Source: Dryobates pubescens
Taxonomy: Eukaryota > Chordata > Aves > Piciformes > Picidae
Direction: 5' to 3'
DNA length: 64,000 nucleotides
NCBI RefSeq assembly: GCF_014839835.1
Contig: NC_071644.1
Coordinates: 4,751,266 to 4,815,265, forward strand
The translations under genes and the position numbers were made by a program. Positions 53,028 to 64,000 of the stretch are shown here, piece by piece. The notes below the pieces were generated by a model. It was not told the DNA's origin and did not search any database. It saw only the letters and a list, made by a program, of their open reading frames with translations. The first letter of the stretch is position 1. Every line of letters starts with the position of its first letter.

Positions 53028-56000
53028 CTCCCTTGCCTTTCTGGACCATCCACAGCAAAGCCTGGGAAGAATTCCTGCCTGTGATTCTCAGAGGTATCTA
53101 GTTAGTTCCCAGAGCTGAGTTCCTGGTGAAGATGTGCCAGGCATCTTCCAGAAGAATCTATTGCCTCTTACAATGTACTGGAGCTAGGATTCAGAGACTC
53201 CCTTTGCTGGGTTGTGTTGTAATCCCAACATAAAAAAGCATGAACTTCTGTGAGCACAAATTGTCATCACCCAAAGGGCAAAAGCCACAGACTGGGAGCC
53301 CTGCTAGAGATCCAGCTGGAGGTTGGGGATAGGCTCCCTCAAAGGCACAGGCACCAGAGGCTTGGGTAAGAGGTAGCAGCTATTCCTGTGAGACAAGGAA
53401 CAGTGTGAAGGACAACTTTGGCAGTGTCTGTTCAAAAGCCATTTTGGCTAGTTTTCCTTCTTTGTTTTTTTTTTTCCTTTCAAGGAGTGGGCAGACAGCC
53501 TAGGGTAGTTTTCTTCTGGATTTGAGAGATGAACACTGAAGCTCAAGTAGAAGACAAAGAGTGTTTTAAAAATGGTTAGGTTTTACTGCTTGGTGATATT
53601 TTTCCCAAGTACATTTACTGAAGATTTATGTAAAATCTATCTTTTGTCTACTTAAAATATGTCAAATGGATGTACAGGGCAAAATTTAATGCATATGGGT
53701 TTTCATTATTTTAAATCATTTGCAATATAAATGATTTACTATAACATCAGACATTTGTTCTTTGGCTGTCCACCATAAATTGAAGCCCACCCAAATTTCC
53801 AGTCTTAGCTACATTTCTGCATTCCCTCCCCCAGTATCTCTAATCTCAGTTCTGTGATTCTTCATGTAAATGACTTTCAACAAGGAAAGGAAGAGAACAC
53901 ATAATTTGCCTTAATACAGGTAATTTTGAAAGAGGAGCAAGACCTTTACATGAGAAATAGTTGACAGCTGCAGAGATGGGAGAAGTAATACTCACAGAAC
54001 AGAAAGTCATTCTTGATGAGAGTGGTGAGAGCTACTGATCAACCAGATGTGACTAAATGGACTTTTTGTGCAGTTGAAACTGCCAGAGGTGATCGACTTC
54101 TATCTTTCTCTTCCTGAATTTTTTCATGTCTTCTTAGTGCCCTTACATTTATAATGCAATTAATCCAGCTCTGGCCAGTTAATGTTGTAGGCAACCAGTC
54201 GGAAAACTGAGGTATTGGGGTAAGCCAGGTTCCTCAAGGTCATTCTGAAAGCTCATGGTGAAAAACTGGTGACACCTGCCACCCAGAATTGTGCTTTCAT
54301 GACAGACTTTCTCCTAACAGCTATAAAAATCTTACAACACTCAGACTTCTTGAAAAACCTTGTGGAAGACTGCATTCATTGTTATGTTTGCCAGTTGTCT
54401 TAGGGTAGCTAATGGCATACAGACCTTTGGACCCATCAATAGCCTGTATCATAAGCTTTCCCAGCTCAGTAGTTACTGAAAATTGTTGCTCCTCAACAGC
54501 TCTTTAGTGGCCTATGCTACAAGAATTAAATATCCAAACTCCTGTTTCTCATCCATGGATGTCAGCTCAAAACATGCTGAGTCAGACCTTGCTGAGACTC
54601 AATTTCTACTCAGGAGTTTGAAAGACAGTTAAGTCTTAGCCAAACATTGTAATTTTTGTAAACTCCCCCCACGTACACTACGTATCTCAGCCTTGACACA
54701 ACTGCCTCCCCTCTTTGTCAAAGGATTCACTCTTTTCACAATCTCATGCTCATGCTTGGAGTTTAGAATCATCCAAAAATTGACCTGCCTCAAGATTTGT
54801 GCAATGCTGAGCAGCATAATAAACTACAGCATCGTCCTAAGGGAAATCTTACTCCTGCCATCCAGGCTCTCTGTCCAGTCCTGCAGCTACATGTGTGTCT
54901 GACAATGCCCATTTATCTCCATTTGCTGTCTTTCCTGCAGTACTAGTCCTCAACCAAGCAAAGCACTGCCAACAATCTTAACCCTGAAATCAGAGCAGGG
55001 GTAGGTGATGTGGTGAGCCTGCATCTGCTTGCCTTCATTCCAGCTTCCAGTGGCTCCACCACGATGAGATTCAATTGAGAAAATCTCAGTGTTGTTCTGA
55101 TTTATGTGCAGAAGTGCAGAGGAGGGCAGAAGCTTTTAGTATCTTGGGAAGTAGTTAGGAATTGAAGCCAAAGAAAGGACAGCCATGTCAATTGCATCCC
55201 AAAAAAAGAAAACTCAAGTGAAAGTCCTGGCTCCTGAACTGTTTCTGGGCTGGCAGATTCTCACAGCTCTCTTGGCAGGTGCTGCAGAAAGCTAATGGCC
55301 CCGTTTAGATCCCCTCCCTCACACAACGGTATCAGGTTTACAGTTTCGAGAGAGGCCTGGCTATGATATTTCAGCATTTTTCCTGCAATTAAATTAGGCA
55401 ATGCATTTACTATTTTAAGACCTTGGAAGAACTCTTGTCAGCAATCTCCAGCGAACGCAGCCCTTCAGTCCAGATGTGGTGGAGGGAACAAAACCTTATG
55501 CGAAGTGCAAGGCTGACACCTGGAGGGGACTGCTGAGCTGCAGCGGGGGAGGCGAGGAGTTAGGTAGGGGTTCTGCAACACAGCTCGAGGTAGGAAAGGT
55601 CAGAGATCAGCTGGCAAGATCCCTGATTTGGGAGCTGCTCTCTTCTAGTGAAGGGGTGCTTTAGATATTCTTCCCACAACAAAGAAGAATCCATATTCCT
55701 ATTTCAGATTTTCCATGTCTGATTTCAGGAGTGGAGAAGAGCACAGAAGCAAACTGTCATCTGGTTATTTGCTGCTTCTGTGTTCAGGAGTAGTTAGATC
55801 AAAACCCACCTTGCTCAATAAGCTGCTACACGTAATGCCAGGTTATTTTTTCAGCTGGCTTGTCTCATGTATTTGAACTGCTGCTGATCAGACTTCCTGC
55901 TGCTTTGCTGTTCGTGTAACTGCTGTGAGTTTCTGGAGCACACTCGCAGGACAGTTCCTGCTGTCAAAGCTGCAGCTGGAAGGTTTGGTGTTAGGTAGAA

Positions 56001-58259
56001 CTTGTTCTTTTCGTGTCTGGCTCTGCTAGCACCCACGGTGAGGCTTTTCTTGAAGCTGATCCTAATCAAGGAACGTGAGGCAGCTTCTGGGACAAAGTCT
56101 TCATGCTTTTGGAAGTTTGCTTTCCAGCCTGGCAAGCACCCATCTATAGCACTCACTCAAACCTTTTCAGTAATCTCTCCTCTCTGCCAGGAATTGTCTC
56201 AGTATTTGTGAATGCTGTTTTTGCTTGCTCTAATTTTAGAATATGCTAATAACTGAGTTATTTACTGTGCTGGCATTACCATACACTTAGTATCTCACAA
56301 ACTCAGAGATTATATGTCCATTACATTTCTCTAATTCTCTTTGTGATTGCCAGTGTGGTTCCAATCATCATAAACTTTGCTTAGCAGTGATTAGTTGTTT
56401 ATGGGGGGGTTGGAGAGGAGGGGAAAGAAGCAGCCAAAACCCAACAAAACCCCAACAACCCCCAGTTATTTTCAGAACTCTTATATGCAGAGCTACTAAT
56501 CAACTTGCAGTGCTCCTCCCCAGGGCTCCACATGTCCTCACTGGTGTACCTCAACACTGACCAGCTGTGTATCTTTCCCTCATAGCCTTCAACTCCTCAA
56601 ACATCACTGCCATTCAGTTCATCCTGATGAGCATACTATGCTCCATCCATTCCCCACCCAGACCAGCTTAATGGGTGAGCCATGAAAATACTCACTCCAG
56701 TTTGGGGAGGCACATTTGCCAGCTCCAGTAACAGCACAAGACATTTGGTGTGCTGGAGGAGCTTCTCAGCACAGAGACCTGGGAAGCCTAATGCCACCTT
56801 TGTGCATTCAGCACTTCTCATTAAGTGTGGCATGGCTCTAAAGAGGCAGTGACATCTTCCTCTCTCCTCCACCCCAGGAATATTGCTGATACTGGATTGT
56901 CAGTGATGCTGAATTACACTGGATCTCTTGTGGCTATCCAGTGATGTAGGCAAATACCAACTCAAGATCAAGGGTGAACCCTGGCCACTAAACTTGTTTC
57001 ACTTGTGACTCATTCCAGACTTAAAACCTGGCTCTTGCTGACATTTTATTAACCCAATTTGTCATCCTTCTAACCCCCATTATCCAACCCAGGCAGATTA
57101 TTTACTTTGAAAAGATGTGTAGATAGCTTCCATGCGAAGCATAAGTAGATCCAGGTGCCATAGCTAGATTCCAGAGGGAGCTGTCGTCATGAGATACATG
57201 TGCTGGTAAAATAACTTCTCTCCTAGAGGATTCAAAATTCTTTCCCCCTGTTTAGATATTGCCTGGACTCTCATTGCTGTGAAGCAGCCTGGCACCAACA
57301 TGGCAAAGAGCCTAATACATATCTCCAGGCCTCTGTGTGGTCCCAGAGAGATCAGCAAAGGTAAATTTAAGCACATACTAAAATACACTCTTGCTTTGGA
57401 GTCAGAATCAGTGATTACCCCCTCCTAAGCAACTCCCTTTGACTTATTGCATTTACCCCCAAATAAAGCATTCAAGTCAAGAATTAACTTGCTGCCTTCC
57501 AGAGAATTCATCATTTCCAGTTTGCAAGCTTGAGGAGAGGAATCCAGGAAGCATCAATAAATCCACTTCGACAGCAAAGCAAAATGCTGCAAAAGGAGTA
57601 ACCTGTCAAGGTAATGCAACTTAATTTCTCAGACAAAAATCCTTTTTATAGACAAAATTAAAATGCCAGCAAATTCAGATAGCAGGAAGTGCCACCCTTG
57701 ATTGTCTCTCCGTAGTTCAAGAAATAAATGAAAGGAAGGCAAGGGAAATGACATGGGTTTACATTTAGCAAGGGAAGCAATAACATAAACTGAGAGTAAT
57801 AACATATACTGAGAATCTGAAGCCAGCAGCCTGAGTGTGACAAAGGTATGTGTTCCCGCAGAAACATTCCTTGAACCTACACGTTTTATCTTGGACAAAG
57901 GCAAGGTTGTGCGGCAGGGAGTTGGCAGCTGGTGAGGTTTCACAGATTGGACATGAGGGGGCAGGCTTACCTGCAGTTTACTGCGGGAGAAACTGCTGCG
58001 GAGTGCTGGGGCAGGTCAGAGCAAGCAGTTTGCTTTGGCCTCCCAAGTTGCGATGTCAAGATCTGGAGCTTTGCCCCCTTCTAGACCAGGGACCCATCCA
58101 GGCTTTTCAGATTTCTTTATTCAAAGGGTGAGCACTGTCCCTTTAAAAAGAAAAAGCACAGAGATCTCAGTCCAAATGGGGAACGGAGCCCAGGCTACCA
58201 ACAGTTATGAAACCTCCCTGTTAGAGCTTGCAAGCTTAGGGGCCGCTGCTGTACTCTGA

Positions 58260-58505
58260 GGTTAATAATCAGTTTTAATATTCACTTAGGGGGCTGTAAA
58301 AAAAGAATGAAAATTTCCTAATTTGAAAATGGACTTGATTGGCAGCTTTATTATCTCTGTAAGGTGCGTGGCATTCCACACAATCAAGTGGTTTTTTTAA
58401 ATAATCTCGCTGCTTAAGTCGTACATGCTGCTAATTGCATTTTAATAAGTCTCTTTAAAATCTTTCCATATTTTTTAATATCCTAATATTAGATAAGTGA
58501 TTGCT
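58260..58505. promoter_or_regulatory. AT-rich non-repeat block, candidate conserved non-coding element
   Basis: About 245 bases with GTTAATAATCAG, CACAATCAAGTGG, GCTAATTGCATTTTAATAAG and TCCTAATATTAGATAAG: homeodomain, NKX-type (TCAAGTGG) and octamer-like (ATTGCATTTT) words in complex sequence. The composition is typical of developmental enhancers. Conservation is not testable here. Confidence 0.4.
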
Positions 58506-59190
58506 GGGGACACTGGAGGGCACTGAAGTTTATAGAAAGAGGAACACCATAATGAAGCTTTATTGGGATGGCATCACCAAACAATTGCTGTGATAGCAAC
58601 ACTCCCAAGCTTGGAAAGGTGCCAGACATTCCCCCCTGGAACTGACTCAGGCACTAGCCTCTCTGGCTCAGGACTGAGGCAGAAAATGGATGCTTTCTGC
58701 CTCATAAAATGGCCTCTTTCCGGATTGGAAATGACTGAGGAACTGTCCACTTTTGACTGGGAAAGGACTTGGGAAATGGTCTTTCTCCATTGAACAATGA
58801 CACTGAAACACCTATTTATTTTATGCTTGATTCTGGCTTGAAACTGTAAAAGTGGTATTTGAAATTTGGCCAAGACTAGGCAGAAAGAAGAAAGGTTGGG
58901 TTTTTTTTTACCAGCTCTGTGCAATAACAGAGGTGAAAGGCTTCAGTGAGAATTAAAACACCACAGTCTCAAGCAGAATAGATGAACTTTCCATCTCAAA
59001 GATCAAACCTAGATAAGAAGAGAGTGAATCTGGAAAAAATGTACCATAGTGTGGAGCCATTGAGTGTCTGCATCACACAGAAGGGACATGAAGCCTTATC
59101 CAAGAATGCCAATAGCAATCCAGGCTTAATCAATTAAAACATTAAAAACAAATAAACAAGAGCAGCTGAGTCTAGTTGAGAAGTGTCCCT

Positions 59191-59262
59191 GCTCATGGTG
59201 GGGAGGTTAGAGTAGATGATCTCTCGGGTCCCTTCCAACCTAAGCCATTCTGGGATTCTTCT
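59191..59262 (+). mobile_element. CR1 LINE, tail remnant
   Basis: GGGGAGGTTAGAGTAGATGA followed by TCTCTCGGGTCCCTTCCAACC and CCATTCTGGGATTCTTCTG is the terminal 70 bases of a CR1 element in plus orientation. Confidence 0.85.
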
Positions 59263-59805
59263 GGCATTTCACTATTAGTAAAGAAACTCAGAAAACATGT
59301 TATATGTCCTCAAAGATTCAAAACCTAGGAAAGAAATACAGAGAACTCATAACTGATTTCTTATCTTTCCTTTCAAGTCTCATCATATTTAAGTTAAGTT
59401 GTTTTTTTGGAACCCAGCTATGAATTTTAATAGTTGAAATGGGCAGTACTGAAATAGACATCTTGTATTTGTTTGAAAGCGAGCCATTTTCTGACTGACT
59501 GAAGGTCTGTTTGTCTATCCATGTGTTTCTTCTGTACACCATCAGAGAATCCTTGGACTCGGTCCATCATATCTTTAGGTCTGATCTTATTCCCACTGAA
59601 ATCCACTGACTCCCAGTTAAAAATGGATGGACCCATATTTTACCATACAGTATTAAGAAGAACAGTTTGCCTACAAAGACTAAATTTCTTATTACTAGTT
59701 GTGTGTCTTTCTGGTTTTAAGGTGTATGAGATGCCTCTGTAACGAAAGCAGTATTTCTGGTGCTAGTTATGGGATAGAAAAGAGTTGTCAGTTCACAAAA
59801 TTTCC

Positions 59806-59859
59806 TGTCTTCCTCTCTTCTTTTTTTTTTTTTTTTTCTTCCTTTCTTTTTTTCCTTCT
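59806..59859 (+). repeat. Pyrimidine tract (T-rich)
   Basis: A tract of about 54 bases of T with interspersed C, including an unbroken T run of 17 or more. Confidence 0.85.
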
Positions 59860-60384
59860 GAAAATAAGAGCAGAAGGTCTCCTTTCACATTGACAGGCTG
59901 GGAGGCACATGTTCAGCGAACTTCTGCACAGGAAGTAAATGTCCAGGTCATATTTATCCCTTTTCATGTGGTTCTTTTAATCCCCCAGATTGGGTTTCAG
60001 AAGAGTTTTACAGTTTCAGTTTTACAAAGCAAACCTTCCTTTAATGTTGGCATTTTAAAGAAAAAGCTTCAGTCAAAACATGTGTGTTTTACATCAGCCA
60101 GATGTGACGTTTGGGGGAGCGGGCCACAATGTGGCAGCCAGCTCCGCTGCAGGAACTGGATGGGTTGCTGTTGGACACTGTTGGAGCTACTGGTCCTAGG
60201 CTGGGGATCAGTCTCCTGTGTCTTTCACTCTGTGAGAAAAATTATAAAAAGAATAATAATAGTAATTGGGGGGAAAAAAAAAAGTCCCTGAGGAAATTAA
60301 AGATCAGATCATGGCCAGCATTGCCACGGCTTGCATCCCATTAGCCCACAAGGCCACATTAGAGAGCAGAGTCCTGCAATGCAG

Positions 60385-60892
60385 ACATATACACCCAAAA
60401 AATGTTCTCTCCTCTGCCCTGGTGAGGGCTCATCCGGAGTATCGCGCCCATTTCTGGGCTCCCTAGTTCAAGAAGGACAGGGAACTGCTTGAAAGGGTAC
60501 AGCAAAGGGCTACAAAGGTGGTTAGGGGACTAGAACATCTCTCTGATGAAGAAACCCTGAGGGACTTGTGGCTGTTTAGCCTGGAGAAGAGAAAACTGAG
60601 GGGGGATCTTATCAATGCTTATAAAAGGTAGGTGTCAGGAGGATGGGGCCAGGATTCCATCAGTGGTGCCCAGTGGCAGGACAAGGGGTAATGGGCAGAA
60701 ACTTGAATATAGGAAATTCCATCTAAACATGAGGAGGAGCTTCTTTATGTTGAGGGTGGTGGAGGGCTGGAACAGGATGTCCACTTGGATGCCATCCTGT
60801 GCAACCTGCTCTAGATGACCCTGGTCTCACAGGGGGGTTGGACTAGATGATCTCCAGAGGTCCCTTCCAGACTCTGTCATTTTGTGTTCCTA
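60385..60892 (+). mobile_element. CR1 LINE, 3' fragment (about 500 bp)
   Basis: The longest CR1 piece in the window, plus orientation: CTGCCCTGGTGAGGGCTCAT, GAGTATCGCGCCCATTTCTGG, CAGGGAACTGCTTGAAAGGG, CTGTTTAGCCTGGAGAAGAG, GTGCCCAGTGGCAGGACAAG, AACATGAGGAGGAGCTTCTT, GGGGGTTGGACTAGATGATC, CCAGAGGTCCCTTCCAGACTC. It has one internal gap in the usual order of blocks after CTTATAAAAGG. Short frames within it are of repeat origin. Confidence 0.93.
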
Positions 60893-62369
60893 AACCCAGT
60901 TAAGTTCAAGAGAAGAGGTGTTGGAGACAGCAGAGACACCCCAACACATCTATGTGAGCCTGAGGTGGCTGTTCAGGAGGCCATTAGGCAGCCACTACTT
61001 CTCTCCTCCAGAAACACCACTGCTGGTGTCATACCACACCTAGTAACATCTGGGACAGACTTGGGGAGGTTTGGTTGTCACCAAGGATCAGTCTGTGTGA
61101 CATGGACAGCCATTGGGGTGTCCTGAAGAAGCAGCTCTGTGGCTCCTGGTACCAGCAATGGGAGACTATTTGCTCTATTTCCAAAAAATGAATCTCCAGT
61201 GAAGCACCTTTTCTTGATCAGTAAACTGCAGGGCCAGCTTCTGAATCCTCTGAAATAAAAGCTCTTGGTGGTCTCTTGAGTTGACACCATTAATTTTTTC
61301 CTTTTAAGTTTTGTGTCAATCCAAGGTCACTGGCCTCCGGGCCTGGGCCCTCCATTGATCTCCTTGAGTGATATAAATAGGTTTTCAAGAGAGTTGCCTG
61401 CTTTCCTGACTAGCTAGGTATAGATTTTGTCTTTACTGTGGCTAAATGGTATGGTCAGATGGCTTGCAGTAAATTTGGCAGGGAGTTAATTTCATGTCCT
61501 GGAATCTGTGTGGCTGGATGGAGTTGGGGCTGGACTATGTTGTTTTTCTGGAATGAATCTGAAGTAGGTCTATATTATAAGATATCCTGTACAATAGATT
61601 TCTTTGGAAGCTTGTGAGACTGGCCTATTCCTTTGGGAGGAGCTGGATTGAGCAGGATGGTGTTTGGGCATTGGGTGTTTCCTGAACGGTGCACTGTGCT
61701 GGAACAAGTGGCTGCCTCCTTTCCTGCGAGCAGGTGAAATGCCATAAAGACAAGGAAACCTGGATGAATTGTGCATTTTGACTGGATTAGAATGAGCTTT
61801 TTGGACTGACCATATCAAGACTGAAATGTCTTCTAGAGGGTTTAGCAGGTACTTTGTTTGGTGGTGAGAGATTTTGCTTTCAGAGTCGGTTGGATTTGTG
61901 TAAGCATGCTGCAGTTTTGCTCTCAAGCCATGTGCTCCTGTTTCTCTTTGGCTGGGAAATGTCTTGATAGATAACACAGAGGAATAAATATAAACATCTG
62001 TAGTTGTATGTTTTCTTTTGAAGTGTGGGAGTATCGAGAACCTGATTCTTATCCTTGGCTGTTCCTCTGATCCTCACTCCAGGTTTTTCCATCTTGTTAA
62101 TTGACCTTGTTGCTGTCAGGTTCTGCCTTTGCAAGGCTCTCTGACAGAAGTTAAGCTGATACAAGCGTTGGGGCTCTGTGAAGCTATTTTTTGGAAGTAC
62201 CAATTACCAGCAGTTTCCTGTGCTATCACTGGTATGTTTAGCTCTTTACCACTTCCATAAATTGGTCCTGAAAATAAGGAACAGCAGGCTAAACATTCTT
62301 CTGACATCATCTGACTGAATTCTTGGCTGAAAACTGTTCTGTCAGGTGAAAGAATCAAACCCAAAAACA

Positions 62370-62592
62370 TTATCACAGTATCACAGTATCACTAAGGTTG
62401 GAAGAGACCTCAAAGATCATCGAGTCCAACCTGTCACCACGGACCTCATGACTAGACCATGGCACCAAGTGCCACGTCCAATCCCTCTCTTGAATACCTC
62501 CAGGGACGGTGACTCCACCACCTCCCTGGGCAGCACATTCCAATGACGAACGACTCTCTCGGTGAAGAACTTTCTCTTCACCTCGAGCCTTA
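62370..62592 (-). mobile_element. CR1 LINE, 3' fragment, relatively young copy
   Basis: Minus orientation: ATCACAGTATCACTAAGGTTG, GAAGAGACCTCAAAGATCATC, CCATGGCACCAAGTGCCACG, CTCTTGAATACCTCCAGGGA, GACTCCACCACCTCCCTGGG, CATTCCAATG, CTCTCGGTGAAGAACTTTCT. It keeps several CpG sites (ATCGAG, CCACGTCC, AACGACTCTCTCGG), suggesting it is younger than the other copies here. The 90-codon minus frame through it is not a host gene. Confidence 0.93.
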
Positions 62593-62784
62593 TGATAGGA
62601 AATAGCCAATACACAACAAACACTGACTCCATTTTCATCAGGACTTGCTCCTCATGCAGTAGGAAGACAGCCACAGTGTGACTGATCAATGTAAGAAGAA
62701 GAGAAGGTGCCTTTCCCTCATGCCTTCAGATCACAACATTCATATGACTAGGAGGAAAGTCTAGCAGATATGGCAGAAGTTTAG

Positions 62785-62895
62785 GAAATAAAGGATTAGT
62801 CCTGACTTTACCACACATTTCCTATGTGACTGGGTCCATTTCACTCAATTTGCCATTTGCCTCGATTTCCTGTGCAACAATCCTACAATGCAAGA
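62785..62895 (+). repeat. Probable MIR-type SINE fragment
   Basis: CTGACTTTACCACACATTTC then CTATGTGACTGGGTCCATTT, CACTCAATTTG and GCCTCGATTTCCTGTG follow the order of the MIR core (CTCTGCCACTTACTAGCTGTGTGACC...CTCAGTTTCCTCATCTG). Highly diverged. Confidence 0.45.
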
Positions 62896-63059
62896 GAGGT
62901 AATAGGGAAAGAAAAATCCATCAGTGGCTACGAGGCACTCGGCTGCTGTGGTCAGATAAGTACCACAGTGAAGGAAACTCCTCTAAGTATCTATTAAGGG
63001 CAGCACTTCACAGGGCTATTGCCCCTTCTATCCAAGGTGCATGAAGCATTCCATCAATG

Positions 63060-63190
63060 CTACTCATACTTCTCCAATACCCCTGAGAAGCAACGCATTA
63101 TAAATCCCATTTTACAGATGGGCGAACTGACTTTTCCCCAAGTCCCAGAGTGGTTCAGTGACAGAGCTGGGAATTGAACCATTAGACATT
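63060..63190 (-). repeat. MIR-type SINE fragment
   Basis: Reverse orientation: AATCCCATTTTACAGATGGG, CGAACTGACTTTTCCCCAAG, then AGTGACAGAGCTGGGAATTG and AACCATTAGAC. This is a clear match to the reverse of the MIR core and its tRNA-derived end (CCCATTTTACAGATGAGGAAACTGAGG...GCAGAGCTGGGATTCGAACC). Confidence 0.75.
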
Positions 63191-63469
63191 TTCCTCTTCA
63201 TGACAGCTCTGTACAATCCCAGGACTCATTTATTTTCCCTATTAAAAAAGAAGTAAACAAGTATTTTCTTTCTGAGACACGCTGAGGACGGGGGATTGGG
63301 GGGAAAAATGGAAGTAAAATTAAAAATCAAATGACACAATTCCCCACTGGCCCAGAGTTGTCCAGTCTCCTTTGCATTCACACTTCTCTTTGTTATGTTT
63401 CCTTGAAGTTGAGCCTCCCTAGAGAAGGGAACCTCAGAGTTTCTGGTGCTGGAGAAGAAATGCTTCAAG

Positions 63470-63670
63470 AAAAAGAAAAATAATCGCAGCTGCAATGTTA
63501 AAAATAAGAAGCTAATCAAAGGCAGCCCATGTGGGCGCCACTTTCATCTCTCATCTTCAAAGAGGTGCAAACAAACATTGTCGGCGTGCCAAGCAGCAGC
63601 CTCAGCGCCTGATGAGCCCATTACTCCTCCAGCGGCCACCCTCCCCTTCCATGCTGCCGAGCCTGTGGGC
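63470..63670. promoter_or_regulatory. Candidate enhancer with TCF/LEF, forkhead and E-box words
   Basis: Complex non-repeat sequence with GCAGCTGC (E-box), CTAATCAAAGGC (ATCAAAGG is the TCF/LEF core; TAATC is a paired-like homeodomain site), CAAACAAACA (forkhead-type) and several retained CpGs (GGGCGCC, GTCGGCGTG, CAGCGCC, AGCGGCC) in an otherwise CpG-poor flank. Retained CpGs with clustered sites suggest constraint. Function and target are unknown. Confidence 0.35.
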
Positions 63671-64000
63671 ATGGGACTCCAGGATCACTGCCAAGGTGGG
63701 AACCTCTAGTCACCAGAGGGGAAGCCACATATGGAATTCCTCTGTGGATCCAAATTATTTCATAACAAATATACTTGAGCCCTACAGATCACTCCTTGTA
63801 CTGTTGCCTTTAGAGCCTTTCTAGCAACAATAGCAGCATCTCTCATTCCGTGAGATGCTGAAAAGCCTCTAGACCAGAGATTTTCTTCTGGTGTTTTGTT
63901 TTCTAAAGATTTGGTTATTTTTAAAAATAACATCCGGGCTCTGATGAAATCCAGATGGCCTTAGTGCAGTAGAAGAGTGTGGGTTAGCAGATGAAGTGGT

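Larger units (their letters stand above)
48700..64000. other. Gene-free flank upstream of TARDBP
   Basis: About 15 kb with no exon that I can assign. In human the next genes in this direction are C1orf127 and CASZ1; neither zinc-finger sequence of CASZ1 type nor any other recognisable coding exon is seen. Repeats and candidate regulatory blocks are listed separately. Confidence 0.5.

Overview
The window is vertebrate nuclear DNA, almost certainly from a bird. Genes are split by GT-AG introns, CpG islands mark promoters, and the dominant repeat is the 3' end of CR1 LINEs with the avian-type tail (a CCCTTCCAACC-like block followed by ATTCTGTGATTCT-like repeats). A few old MIR-type SINEs are also visible. 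The species cannot be named from the sequence.

Layout. 1-3820 (+): the 3' half of the spermidine synthase gene SRM (five coding exons), with a probable poly(A) signal near 4430. 4.5-11.4 kb: no recognisable gene. 11.43-15.03 kb (+): a complete two-exon somatostatin-family gene (CORT / somatostatin 2, 105-aa precursor ending in APCKNFFWKTFTSC) with a TATA box, a CRE-like site and a poly(A) signal. 15.05-15.24 kb: a small CpG island with two YY1-type motifs that belongs to no gene I can identify. 15.3-30 kb: mostly gene-free, with CR1 and MIR copies and one isolated exon-like segment at 23,964-24,062. 30.05-33.34 kb (+): the 5' part of MASP2 (signal peptide, CUB1, EGF), which can be read as a complete 179-aa MAp19-type product because a strong acceptor, an in-frame stop and an AATAAA follow the EGF exon. 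33.4-41 kb: where CUB2, CCP1-2 and the serine-protease exon of MASP2 should lie, I find only an eroded CCP1 fragment near 38.37 kb. 41.05-48.02 kb (-): the complete TARDBP (TDP-43) gene, 414 aa, with a non-coding first exon in a large CpG island and a long 3' UTR. 48.7-64 kb: no recognisable gene; some AT-rich, homeobox-site-rich blocks look like candidate regulatory DNA, and there are several CR1 and MIR copies.

SRM - MASP2 - TARDBP matches the human 1p36.22 block (MASP2 and TARDBP convergent). CORT between SRM and MASP2, on their strand, does not match human, where CORT is about half a megabase away next to CENPS and DFFA. The genes do not form one pathway: SRM makes polyamines, CORT encodes a neuropeptide, MASP2/MAp19 belongs to the complement lectin pathway, and TARDBP is an RNA-binding regulator. 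The most interesting observation is that the MASP2 locus appears able to make only the short non-catalytic MAp19 protein.
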